From Nitrospirota bacterium (GTDB taxonomy: Bacteria > Nitrospirota > Thermodesulfovibrionia > UBA6902): 43,390 nt of DNA. Shown one piece after another: positions 7,198 to 15,127 of the stretch (position 1 is its first letter; each line of letters starts with the position of its first letter). The notes beneath the pieces were generated by a model that made no database searches, was not told the DNA's origin, and worked only from the letters and a program-made list of their open reading frames with translations. The stretch covers positions 1 to 43,390 of the forward strand of contig JACRMS010000031.1 of NCBI GenBank assembly GCA_016214845.1. Reading direction: 5' to 3'. Position numbers and translations under genes: made by a program.

Positions 7198-8370
7198 TTA
7201 TAGCAACCTCCGTATAAGAGAATTTACAATCATGAATATAACGAACACCAAAATCAAAACACGAAACCACGCCATGTCAGGGAAAGTAAGAACGACCGGG
7301 CCGACATAGGGAAAATTTATCTCTGATGACGCTTGCTGAAACCCAGAGATATCAAAAAAACTATAAGCCGCAGACAAAAGAGAAAAAGGAGCACGAGACA
7401 CAAGATCAGAGATAAACAAATCATAAGACGTAGAATCAAACGAGGCATCAGAGCAAGCACCCTCACTATAACAAAGATTAACTATTTCAGACTTATTTAA
7501 AGTAGCCGCACCATCACCACATTCAGAGTCAACATTAAGACTAAAACTCCAGAAATAATATCCGGGAGTAAGCCTATACATTGTATTGACATAAAACCTG
7601 TCATGGCCCCACTGATAAGGAATTATTTCTTTTCCAACACATTCTGAATCATCACATTTATAAATCATAAGATTATATCCAGGCTTGTAAAAAACAGCAT
7701 CGAAAGCAACATAAAGGGCAGGTGTAAATTCTTCTTGAGCATAAGCAACAGACACAAAGGGATTAATATTATAAGTAGGAAGAATATCAGGCTCGCATTG
7801 CATATAAGTATAAGGCTCATATTCAGAACCTATAATCGAAGGGCAGGGCGCACAATCACAAGAGTTTTCATCCCAATGATAATTACCTTCATCACATACA
7901 GGACAATTCAGAGGCCAAGACAAACCAGAACTATTTGTTAACACCATTAAAAAACGAGCCTGAACATAGTTAGTATAAATCCACTCAGTACAAACCAAAG
8001 CCCCGCCAATATATTCCTGATTACCACAGTGACGAAATTCAGTAGCATAACCAATAATATCCCCTGTAGGGCAGTATTCCCACCAATCATTAGCACGGTA
8101 AAAAGTTTCACAAGGAGGCGAAGAAACCAAACTTGCATCTTGACAAGTATAAGGCCCAGGACTACCAACAGTTTCTCTTGTAGTAAACCCAGTATTCCAA
8201 TAATAATAAAGATGATCAACTTCAGTTATTGAAGGAAAATGACTCGATAGCCAAGAGAGAACAGCACCCTGATAATCCCAAGAATCACCTTCACAATGAA
8301 CCAAAGCAAATGAAGAGGAAGGAAACAAAAAGAGGAGAACAAAAAATATTATCTGATAACTTTTAGCCAT
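7198..8370 (-). CDS. pIII-like phage adsorption/tip protein
   Basis: About 390 residues from the ATG at 8370, chosen because it begins a clean signal peptide (MAKSYQIIFFVLLFLFPSSSFA); an upstream TTG at 8394 is possible. The exported part is rich in Cys and aromatic residues (for example CPVCDEGNYHWDENSCDCAPC near 165). It ends with a single membrane anchor and a basic tip (VLILVFVIFMIVNSLIRRLL). That is the layout of filamentous-phage pIII adsorption proteins, which bind the host pilus and release the virion. The receptor-binding part resembles nothing I recognise, as is usual for this fast-changing protein. The gene lies directly before Zot. Confidence 0.7.
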   Translation of the reverse strand: MAKSYQIIFFVLLFLFPSSSFALVHCEGDSWDYQGAVLSWLSSHFPSITEVDHLYYYWNTGFTTRETVGSPGPYTCQDASLVSSPPCETFYRANDWWEYCPTGDIIGYATEFRHCGNQEYIGGALVCTEWIYTNYVQARFLMVLTNSSGLSWPLNCPVCDEGNYHWDENSCDCAPCPSIIGSEYEPYTYMQCEPDILPTYNINPFVSVAYAQEEFTPALYVAFDAVFYKPGYNLMIYKCDDSECVGKEIIPYQWGHDRFYVNTMYRLTPGYYFWSFSLNVDSECGDGAATLNKSEIVNLCYSEGACSDASFDSTSYDLFISDLVSRAPFSLLSAAYSFFDISGFQQASSEINFPYVGPVVLTFPDMAWFRVLILVFVIFMIVNSLIRRLL

Positions 8371-8735
8371 CGAAGGACTATCCTTCCAAACCAAAAAGTA
8401 AGATAAAAAGAAATCAGATATCCCATGAGAGTTGCGATTTCAACGATAGGAAGGAAGTACGCCGCATATTGAAAAAACTCATACTGCGACAAAGAAGGTA
8501 TATTGACCGTATACACAGGAAGGACACTAACAAGACCTAACGCCATAGCTAAAAAGAAATCAACAAGCATTTGAATGAAGCCCATAAAAATTGTATAGAA
8601 CCAACAAATAATCGGTTGTAAATAAGTCTCAATGAGACTGGCAAACCACAACCAGACATCATCAATAGTATCAGTGAGGGAACAAGATTGAAGTAAGAAA
8701 ACAAATGGGACATACAAAAATACTTTCTTTCTCAT
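8349..8735 (-). CDS. pVI-like multi-span phage membrane protein, possible lipoprotein
   Basis: 128 residues from ATG 8735, which overlaps the preceding stop by four bases. The N-terminus MRKKVFLYVPFVFLLQSC looks like a lipoprotein signal with Cys18 as acceptor. It is followed by three hydrophobic stretches and a basic end (FGRIVLRWLKVIR). In inoviruses the gene between pIII and Zot usually encodes pVI, a minor coat protein of about this size, so that role is likely from position. The 3' end overlaps the 5' end of the pIII-like gene. Confidence 0.6.
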   Translation of the reverse strand: MRKKVFLYVPFVFLLQSCSLTDTIDDVWLWFASLIETYLQPIICWFYTIFMGFIQMLVDFFLAMALGLVSVLPVYTVNIPSLSQYEFFQYAAYFLPIVEIATLMGYLISFYLTFWFGRIVLRWLKVIR

Positions 8736-9088
8736 AGCACATACTCCAAAAGATGCCGAACAATCTGCAAACACACAAGAGCCAACAACACCCATCGAAA
8801 CGAGATCATAAAGGCATCAACAACAGGATTATCCATAAAAGCAAGAGGAACATAAGTTGACCCAAAAAAAGTAAAGGTAAAATCAGTTGGAGACTTTTGA
8901 GAGACACCCTGAATATCTACAAAAATATCAACAGCCGCCATAAGTAGAGAAAGAGGAAAATATTGAGTAGCAGAATCCTTCCAAGCATTAAAAGAAGTAT
9001 CATCAAACGTGACAAGTGAAGAATCACACTCGGCATATGACACGGACGAAATAAGAACCAAAAAAATTACTATTAAAACTGCTTTCAT
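8732..9088 (-). CDS. Secreted single-span phage minor structural protein
   Basis: 118 residues with a signal peptide (MKAVLIVIFLVLISSVSYA, cut before ECDSS), a polar exported middle and a C-terminal membrane helix (WVLLALVCLQIVRHLL). The ATG at 9088 has AAAGGA about nine bases upstream. It follows the major coat gene and precedes the pVI-like gene in a tightly packed, coupled block. A second tip protein or an adsorption partner of the pIII-like protein is plausible; no named family is recognised. Confidence 0.6.
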   Translation of the reverse strand: MKAVLIVIFLVLISSVSYAECDSSLVTFDDTSFNAWKDSATQYFPLSLLMAAVDIFVDIQGVSQKSPTDFTFTFFGSTYVPLAFMDNPVVDAFMISFRWVLLALVCLQIVRHLLEYVL

Positions 9089-9161
9089 AAAATATTTCCT
9101 TTCTGTGAATTTTTAGAATCTTGAACAGGTTGGCCAGACCCATCCAAGTTAAGTCCACTGC

Positions 9162-9362
9162 TTACCTTGCAATTCTACGGACAACCTTAAACGCAAGCGG
9201 AACGCCCACGATAAGGCCAACCAGCGTAACAAACGCAGGGATAGCAGTGTTAATCTCTGAGGTTATCGCGTCAGCTACGCCAGCGTAATCAACAACAGCA
9301 AAAGCCATTGAAGACATGGCAAGCATGGCAACGAGAACCAAACCAAGACTTAACTTTTTCAT
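9162..9362 (-). CDS. Inovirus major coat protein precursor (pVIII-like)
   Basis: 66 residues from ATG 9362, with a strong GGGGGTG ribosome binding site five bases upstream. A signal peptide (MKKLSLGLVLVAMLAMSSMAFA) leaves a mature protein of 44 residues. The mature part has a short acidic amphipathic start (VVDYAGVADAITSEI), a membrane span (FVTLVGLIVGVPLAFKVV) and a basic DNA-facing end (RRIAR). This size and charge pattern is diagnostic of filamentous-phage major coats, thousands of which sheath the ssDNA. Longer in-frame starts reach to 9506, but they give a Leu/Phe-rich frame that belongs to another gene. Confidence 0.88.
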   Translation of the reverse strand: MKKLSLGLVLVAMLAMSSMAFAVVDYAGVADAITSEINTAIPAFVTLVGLIVGVPLAFKVVRRIAR

Positions 9363-9396
9363 TTTGACACCCCCTTTCATTTTGAATTTCTTCCAG

Positions 9397-9498
9397 CTAA
9401 GCCAGAAGATTTTTGATAATACGTATGACAAAATAAAAAGCAAGCATAGGAGCAACAACTTTAACAAAAACCTGAAAACCTTCAACCACAATATCCAC
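9397..9498 (-). CDS. 33-residue membrane protein, candidate pVII/pIX-type minor coat
   Basis: GTG at 9498 follows the previous stop by four bases, with GAGGTG five bases before it. The product is a 33-residue single-span protein beginning MDIVVEGF and ending FVIRIIKNLLA, very like the 32-33-residue minor coat proteins that cap filamentous virions. Its place directly before the major coat gene agrees with pVII/pIX order in Ff phages. The alternative overlapping frame gives an implausible Leu/Trp-rich peptide. Confidence 0.65.
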   Translation of the reverse strand: MDIVVEGFQVFVKVVAPMLAFYFVIRIIKNLLA

Positions 9499-9502
9499 AG
9501 CT

Positions 9503-10069
9503 TCACCTCACCGCCAAAAGAAATAAACCAAGGAACACAAAACCAAAAAAAATACCTAAAGCTAACTTACTATCATTCTGAGTAGTTACAGCCATAGAGC
9601 AATCATAAAAAGAAGGAAACAGAAGCTCAACTGAAGAAACACCCCTGACAATAATGCGGCCAAGTTCATCAGATGTACCCCTATAAAAAAACCTCATATC
9701 AGAAGCTACAGGCATTGTCTGATTGCTACCATCACGGCCATTAAAATTTATCTCCCCGGAAGATAATGTAGAAGCTTCAAAACCGCAGTTATATTCAACT
9801 CCATTTCTCAACCCTGTAACAGTAAAAATATAAACCCAAGCACTACCGGGGCTTAAAGGCGCGTAACTTTGATTATCATAAAGAACAACAGAACCCGTAC
9901 CCTCTGCATAACAAAAAGACACAGAAACAAAAAGAGCAAAAAGAACGCCGAGGATTTGAACAAACAAATCCTTGACGTTCTTTTCCGGGGAGAGGGTAGT
10001 GACGCTTAAACAAGCCCCAAGCATACGTTTAGCACTACCTCGCAACATTGTGAATATCCTGTTCTTCAT
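9503..10069 (-). CDS. Secreted, membrane-anchored phage protein of unknown role
   Basis: 188 residues. A basic N-terminal region of about 33 residues precedes a signal-like segment (VKDLFVQILGVLFALFVSVSFCYA). A beta-rich exported domain of about 110 residues follows, then a C-terminal membrane span (ALGIFFGFVFLGLFLLAVR). The ATG directly follows the stop of the ssDNA-binding candidate. An internal start nearer the signal segment (Met8 or Met16) is possible. It sits among virion genes, so a structural or host-contact role is likely, but no family is recognised. Confidence 0.6.
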   Translation of the reverse strand: MKNRIFTMLRGSAKRMLGACLSVTTLSPEKNVKDLFVQILGVLFALFVSVSFCYAEGTGSVVLYDNQSYAPLSPGSAWVYIFTVTGLRNGVEYNCGFEASTLSSGEINFNGRDGSNQTMPVASDMRFFYRGTSDELGRIIVRGVSSVELLFPSFYDCSMAVTTQNDSKLALGIFFGFVFLGLFLLAVR

Positions 10070-10270
10070 TTAAACCTCAAAAGCCATCTTTACAAGAGCA
10101 CTGCATTTGAATTTCTTCACTTCACCAGGCCTTTGACCCGGTTGTTTTGCAAAAACCATGATGACATCTTTCCCGGACTTATCAGGCCTCGAAACCAGAA
10201 GATTAACCCAATTTTTACCCTTTTGACTTATTCCTGCACTAATTACCTCACCTTCTACATCAAAGACCAT
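10070..10270 (-). CDS. Putative phage ssDNA-binding protein (gene V-like)
   Basis: A 66-residue, beta-rich, basic protein (GEVISAGISQKGKNWVNLLV, then two further strand-like stretches) with the size and charge of a small OB-fold ssDNA-binding protein. Filamentous phages need one to coat single-stranded genomes before assembly, and the gene usually lies just before the coat genes, as here. ATG at 10270 has GGAGG nine bases upstream. The assignment is by position and composition, not by a recognised motif. Confidence 0.5.
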   Translation of the reverse strand: MVFDVEGEVISAGISQKGKNWVNLLVSRPDKSGKDVIMVFAKQPGQRPGEVKKFKCSALVKMAFEV

Positions 10271-10291
10271 TCTTCAGTACCTCCATTTAAA

Positions 10292-10717
10292 TTAATTTTT
10301 ATTAACTAAGGGTGAACAGGACACCACATCTTTGTAAGAACCTCGAATCTCATAACCACGCTTTTCAAGAACTTTGATAACCTCTTGAATTTCAAGGTCA
10401 TCATTGCGTTTTTTGACCTTAAAACCATAAAACTGAAGAAATTCAATAAGAGCACCATCATTGTATTTATCTTCAACGCTAAGCTTAAACTGAGACACTT
10501 CAATAGGGTAGCGTTTATCAAGAAGCCTTAAAATGCAACCAACACGCTTGGAGGAAAAGCCGATATCTTCTAACAATTCACGGAAGGTTTGACGGGTAAA
10601 GGTTACATCAATGTCTTCATCCTTATGGATAAGACGGAACCTTGATTTAAGATTGCAGAGCTGTTCGTCTAACTTGATAATTAAGAAAGCCATTCCCGAT
10701 AAGAACCTTTCGGACAA
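10292..10717 (-). CDS. Hypothetical phage protein, first gene of the leftward operon
   Basis: 141 residues from a TTG at 10717, or 133 from the ATG at 10693; neither start has a good ribosome binding site. The sequence is mixed helical (FTRQTFRELLEDIGFSSKRV, then DGALIEFLQFYGFKVKKRND), with two segments suggestive of small DNA-binding helical units. As the gene nearest the right att site and the head of the phage block it could be a regulator. No family is recognised. Confidence 0.6.
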   Translation of the reverse strand: MSERFLSGMAFLIIKLDEQLCNLKSRFRLIHKDEDIDVTFTRQTFRELLEDIGFSSKRVGCILRLLDKRYPIEVSQFKLSVEDKYNDGALIEFLQFYGFKVKKRNDDLEIQEVIKVLEKRGYEIRGSYKDVVSCSPLVNKN

Positions 10718-10748
10718 ATCTTAAAAGACTTAAGTTAGAGACAGTATA

Positions 10749-10776
10749 AGTTTACATAATATATCTTATCGGACAT
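10749..10776. other. Right attachment site (attR), dif-like XerC/XerD site
   Basis: A 28-bp site with arm 10749-10759 (AGTTTACATAA), centre TATATC (10760-10765) and arm 10766-10776 (TTATCGGACAT). It shares the 17-bp core with the left copy. Read on the other strand it closely resembles known dif sites such as that of Bacillus subtilis over the XerD arm and centre. The outer arm, on the chromosomal side, also looks dif-like (TTATCGGA), unlike the corresponding arm of the left copy. So the chromosome's own dif probably consists of the left arm 3743-3753 plus this outer arm. Confidence 0.85.
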
Positions 10777-10929
10777 TGGAGATGTCAAACTTTTGTTGAG
10801 AAGATGTGAAAACCCTTCGCGACCCTCCTTTTGAAATGGCTTTTAGAACAGGGTTTCCGGTGATTGCATAATTATTAGGCACATTAAAAATGATTAAAAA
10901 ACAGGAGGTTGGTTTAATTTCAGTGTTTT

Positions 10930-12207
10930 TTATAGGGGTTCTGATAATAATCCGGAATCAGTCAAGGAAATGACTTTTACTTTTAGTCTATGCCCCCTCG
11001 CAAGGTTATCAGCTTTTATGAAGACTTTCATATAATTACTTGATATTCCTTTATAGATACCATGAGTTTCAGTTTTATTCTCAACTATTACATCCAATAT
11101 ATTCTCTAACTTATTATTTATATATGCATTCTTCTTTTTGGTTGATATATCCAATAAAATATTTACCCTTCTGTGTTTTATGTGAGGATCAACTTGAGAA
11201 GCTAATAATGAAGCGCTTGTGTCAGGTCGCCTTGAATAAGGAAATACATGTAAATAACTGAGTGATAAATGCTCGATAAATTTTACAGTGTCATTAAAAT
11301 CCATTTCACTTTCTCCGGGGAAACCAACTATAACATCTGTTCCAATTGAAATATACGGGCAAGCTGATATAATTTTGTCGATAATATTTTTGAAGAATGT
11401 AGTGGAATAACTTCGATTCATTTCCTTAAGTATCTTGTCAGATCCGCTTTGAAGAGGAATATGCAGGTGAGCACAGACTGATCCGTCCTTTATGAATGTC
11501 AAGAACTCTTCTTTGAATTCGTGTGGTTCAATGGAGCTCAACCTGAAACGAATATGGGGATAAGATGTTATCAACATTTGCACAATGCTTAGCAAAGAAC
11601 ATTTAGGCTGGATATCTAACCCATAAGAACCAATATGAATTCCTGTTAACACAATTTCATTGTAACCGTCATTACTTAATTTGCCTGCAGACACTAAAAC
11701 ATCCTCAGGACTTAGACTGCGGCTTTTTCCTCTTGCCAATGGCACTGAACAATATGAGCAGCGGTTATTGCAGCCATCCTGTATCTTAAGGAATGCCCTT
11801 GACTTGGTTGAATAGTATGGCTGAGGCGATAATAACGTATTTGGCGAATCAATAGCTATTGATGGTTTGTTGTTTGTTTGCAATTTCTCAATATAATTTA
11901 AAATTTGCCCCTTTGCAGAATTTCCAGTAATTAACCCAATTCCATCTAATCCCGATAACTCATCAGGTCTTAATTGCGCATAACACCCCGTGGCAATTAC
12001 CTTAGCCCCGGATCTTGCAGCTTTTCTTATAAGTTGTCTTGACTGATAGTCACTCTTTGCCGTTACCGTGCAAGTGTTCACAATGCATATATCCGGATTG
12101 TCAGCATAGGCTACAATTTCATAGTTGTTATTTCGAAGCATTCCCTCCATTGAAGCGCTTTCCGACTGGTTAACTTTACATCCCAATGTAGCAATGGCTA
12201 TTCTCAT
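10930..12207 (-). CDS. mtaB: tRNA t6A37 methylthiotransferase MtaB
   Basis: A radical-SAM enzyme that adds a methylthio group to N6-threonylcarbamoyladenosine at position 37 of ANN-decoding tRNAs. From the ATG at 12207 (chosen because MtaB proteins begin close to MRIAIATLGCKVNQ) it has 425 residues. The N-terminal cluster cysteines are Cys10, Cys46 and Cys75; the radical-SAM CNNRCSYC is at 146-153, and a C-terminal TRAM-like region is present. An upstream in-frame ATG at 12231 is inside miaB. The gene begins one base after the miaB stop, so the two are probably co-transcribed. It is the chromosomal gene next to the right att site. Confidence 0.9.
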   Translation of the reverse strand: MRIAIATLGCKVNQSESASMEGMLRNNNYEIVAYADNPDICIVNTCTVTAKSDYQSRQLIRKAARSGAKVIATGCYAQLRPDELSGLDGIGLITGNSAKGQILNYIEKLQTNNKPSIAIDSPNTLLSPQPYYSTKSRAFLKIQDGCNNRCSYCSVPLARGKSRSLSPEDVLVSAGKLSNDGYNEIVLTGIHIGSYGLDIQPKCSLLSIVQMLITSYPHIRFRLSSIEPHEFKEEFLTFIKDGSVCAHLHIPLQSGSDKILKEMNRSYSTTFFKNIIDKIISACPYISIGTDVIVGFPGESEMDFNDTVKFIEHLSLSYLHVFPYSRRPDTSASLLASQVDPHIKHRRVNILLDISTKKKNAYINNKLENILDVIVENKTETHGIYKGISSNYMKVFIKADNLARGHRLKVKVISLTDSGLLSEPL

Positions 12208-12208
12208 T

Positions 12209-13513
12209 TTAATGCAAAGATTTTTCTCCATACAATGAGTGCTGCTTAGCTTTCAGGATTTTAATTTTTACAATTTTGCCTATCTCCTGGATATCACCCT
12301 GAAAGTTCACTATCTTGTTGGAGCTTGTCCGTCCAGTTAGTTTGTCGTTATTTGTTTCACTTGAACCTTCAATCAAAACTTCAAGTATTTGTCCTTCAAG
12401 TCTTTTATTTATATTAAAAGTTATTGCCTCTTGTAAATCCAGAACCTCGGAAAGTCTTTTTGACTTTTTCATTTCATCAATATGAGCTGGGAGATTGATG
12501 GCCGCGGTGCCGGGCCTTTTTGAATATTTAAATGCGAAGACCCCATCGAATTCAATTTCCTTCAATGCATTCATCGTACATCGAAAATCCTCTTCGCCTT
12601 CACCAGGGAACCCGACGATAATATCAGTTGTAAGCGCAATATCATTCAAGCCCTTTCTCAACATAGTGATCTTCTCTCTGTATTGTTCGTAAGTGTATCC
12701 TCTGTTCATCTGCGATAAAACCTTATCAGACCCGGACTGGACTGGTAAATGAAGGTGATTGCATATCTTCGGCAGGCTGCTCATTGTCTCAACGAGTTTT
12801 TCCGAGAGGTCCCTCGGATGAGAGGTCACAAATCTGATCCGCTGTATTCCATCGATTTCATGAATCGACCTTAGGAGATCTGCGAAGTCTGTGGCTTCCG
12901 GCAAGTTCTTGCCGTATGAATTTACATTTTGCCCAAGAAGGGTAATTTCCTTAAAGCCATCGTTTGAAAGAGCTAATACTTCATTGTAGATATCCTTGGC
13001 GGGCCTGCTTCTCTCCCTGCCTCTTGTATACGGCACTACACAATACGCGCAAAAATTATCACAGCCGTACATTATGGATACCCACGCCCTAACCTGCCCT
13101 TCCCTTTTCATTGGAAAATTTTTGAAATGGTATTCAGGATTATGTTCTAATGCTGAGCCGTTTGTATTTCCATCTATCAATGCTTGCAGGTTGTCAATGT
13201 TGTCGGGCCCGAATACAAGATCAACATACGGGAATCTCTTAAACAGGGACCTTCCTTCCTGCTGTGCAATACATCCTGCAACCACGATTTTCAGATCGGG
13301 ATTATTTTTCTTTATCATCGCAAGCCTGCCTAATTCACTGTAAAATTTATGTTCCGCCTTTTCCCTGATGCTGCATGTATTTAAAACGATCACATCTGCT
13401 TCTTCAATAGAATTAGTATTCCCGTAACCTGATTCCGACAAAGTGCCTGCGATCTTCTCAGAATCATGGACATTCATCTGACAACCGAAAGTATGGATGT
13501 GATATTTCTTCAT
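12209..13513 (-). CDS. miaB: tRNA i6A37 methylthiotransferase MiaB
   Basis: A radical-SAM enzyme converting i6A37 to ms2i6A37 in tRNAs that read codons starting with U. It has 434 residues, the usual length. The auxiliary cluster ligands are Cys11, Cys47 and Cys81; the radical-SAM CDNFCAYC is at 151-158; conserved RGRERSRP follows; and a C-terminal TRAM domain occupies about the last 65 residues (from LEGQILEVLIEG). The start is the ATG at 13513. It heads a two-gene unit with mtaB, so two related position-37 modifications are made from one transcript. Confidence 0.95.
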   Translation of the reverse strand: MKKYHIHTFGCQMNVHDSEKIAGTLSESGYGNTNSIEEADVIVLNTCSIREKAEHKFYSELGRLAMIKKNNPDLKIVVAGCIAQQEGRSLFKRFPYVDLVFGPDNIDNLQALIDGNTNGSALEHNPEYHFKNFPMKREGQVRAWVSIMYGCDNFCAYCVVPYTRGRERSRPAKDIYNEVLALSNDGFKEITLLGQNVNSYGKNLPEATDFADLLRSIHEIDGIQRIRFVTSHPRDLSEKLVETMSSLPKICNHLHLPVQSGSDKVLSQMNRGYTYEQYREKITMLRKGLNDIALTTDIIVGFPGEGEEDFRCTMNALKEIEFDGVFAFKYSKRPGTAAINLPAHIDEMKKSKRLSEVLDLQEAITFNINKRLEGQILEVLIEGSSETNNDKLTGRTSSNKIVNFQGDIQEIGKIVKIKILKAKQHSLYGEKSLH

Positions 13514-13693
13514 ATATTCAAAAAATTACAATTAAAGACTTATATTATTTCTTTCAATCAGATTGCCGCAGGATGTTTTATCAATCTGAATCAATTATTT
13601 TAATGAATTAGCGTTTACAAAATAAAGTAGCGGGTTATTCTTTCTTCTCACTTTACAGTTCTTCTCGAATTTCACTGAAGGAATTCCAGGATG

Positions 13694-15127
13694 TTAAACA
13701 AAACTCGAAAGCATTATCTGTATCAGATTGATCAGGGGCGCGGGATAAACGCCGATCCAGATCAGAAGCAGCGCAAGAAAGGTCATGACAATATTTCCCG
13801 TCAATGCTACTGGCGACTCCAGCGGCCTGGTTTTTTCTCCTGCCGGGTGTGAATACAAAGCGATGAGGACCCTTAGATAATAATACAGGCCGATGGCGCT
13901 GTTTATCACAAGGACAACCAATAGCGCCCACAACGATGAATTAACGCCTGCGGTAACGATATAAAACTTGCCAAGAAAACCGGCAGTCAGCGGAACGCCC
14001 GCGAGAGACAAAAGCATGGCTGTGAAAACTCCTGCCAGCCAGGGGCGTTTCCATGCCATGCCATGATAATCTTCCAGAGCGTCCGCGTCTTTCTCCTTGC
14101 CTGACAAGACAGTAATAATTCCAAATGCGCCGAGTGTGGTAATAAAATATGCGACAAGATAAAAACTTACCGCGGTAATTGCAAGTGCGCCGGAAGCGAG
14201 AAATGCCACAAGGAGATAGCCCATATGCGCTATCGATGAATATGCGAGAATGCGTTTTATATTGGTTTGCTGCAATGCAAGCAGGTTGCCCACGAACATT
14301 GAGGCTACTGCTATGATGGCGAAGATGGAAAAAAGGGCTGTATGGCCGCGGAAATCTATTAACGTAAAATATCGAAGGAGAAGGGCAAACACCGCGCCCT
14401 TTGACACAGTAGCAATAAACGCGGTAACCGGCGCGGGAGCGCCTTCATAAACATCAGACGTCCACATGTGAAAGGGGACTACCGCAAGCTTAAAACCTAC
14501 CCCGGCTATTATCAGTGTCAGTCCGGAAAAGAGCAGAAGGTTTTTCCCCTCACCAAATTTTTCTGCGATCTGAGCGAATTCCATAGCGCCGAGCTGTGCA
14601 TAAACAAGGGCCATTCCCATGAGCAGAAACGCTGATGAAGCCCCGGCAAGCACAAGGTATTTTATTCCTGCCTCATTGCCGCGTTCACTTGCGCGAAGAT
14701 AAGCAATAAGGGCATAGAGGGAAACGCTGAGTATCTCAAGGCCGAGGAAGAAGGACGCGAAATGGCTGCTCGCGACAAGCACCGCTGAACCGAGCAATGC
14801 CATAAGCAGGAGAAGGTAATATTCTTCGAGATTGCCTTTATGTCCCTTGAGATAATCAAATGATAAGAGCGAAACAACAAAACCTGCGGCGAGAATAAGC
14901 CCGATGTAAAAAAGCGCATAGCCGTCAATGATCATGAGCGCTGTCACCTTGCGTGGAATCAATGAAGCCGCAAGCGGGACAGTTATTAGCGAGACAGCAA
15001 GACCTGAAAGCGTCAATACAAGTGTCAATAAATGATTGCGAAAAAAAGCGATTGTCATCATGACAATAACCGCGGTCAGAGAAATTATAATGAGAGGAAA
15101 GATCACCAAAAGGTCAGAGAGATCCAT
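13694..15127 (-). CDS. nuoN: NADH-quinone oxidoreductase subunit N
   Basis: An antiporter-like membrane subunit of complex I and the last gene of the operon. 477 residues from the ATG at 15127, picked because AAGGAGG lies six bases before it; an upstream in-frame ATG would translate that ribosome binding site. It has 13-14 hydrophobic helices, with the family pattern KYLVLAGASSAFLLMGMALVY and the channel-lining VGFKLAVVPFHMWTSDVYEG. It overlaps the nuoM stop by 14 bases. Confidence 0.95.
   Translation of the reverse strand: MDLSDLLVIFPLIIISLTAVIVMMTIAFFRNHLLTLVLTLSGLAVSLITVPLAASLIPRKVTALMIIDGYALFYIGLILAAGFVVSLLSFDYLKGHKGNLEEYYLLLLMALLGSAVLVASSHFASFFLGLEILSVSLYALIAYLRASERGNEAGIKYLVLAGASSAFLLMGMALVYAQLGAMEFAQIAEKFGEGKNLLLFSGLTLIIAGVGFKLAVVPFHMWTSDVYEGAPAPVTAFIATVSKGAVFALLLRYFTLIDFRGHTALFSIFAIIAVASMFVGNLLALQQTNIKRILAYSSIAHMGYLLVAFLASGALAITAVSFYLVAYFITTLGAFGIITVLSGKEKDADALEDYHGMAWKRPWLAGVFTAMLLSLAGVPLTAGFLGKFYIVTAGVNSSLWALLVVLVINSAIGLYYYLRVLIALYSHPAGEKTRPLESPVALTGNIVMTFLALLLIWIGVYPAPLINLIQIMLSSFV

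Noticed and set aside
9363-9506. An N-terminal extension of the major coat protein in the same frame (Leu/Phe/Trp-rich, 48 residues)
   Set aside because: The 33-residue frame in another phase has a good ribosome site and natural composition, and the coat has its own strong site and signal peptide at 9362.
10744-10800. Phage promoter spanning the right att site (TTGACA in the chromosomal flank)
   Set aside because: The -35 is good, but any -10 has either poor sequence or 18-20 base spacing.
13559-13588. Terminator after the nuo operon
   Set aside because: A 7-bp inverted repeat with a 16-base loop lies 106 bp after the nuoN stop, but there is no T-run in the right direction; too weak to list.
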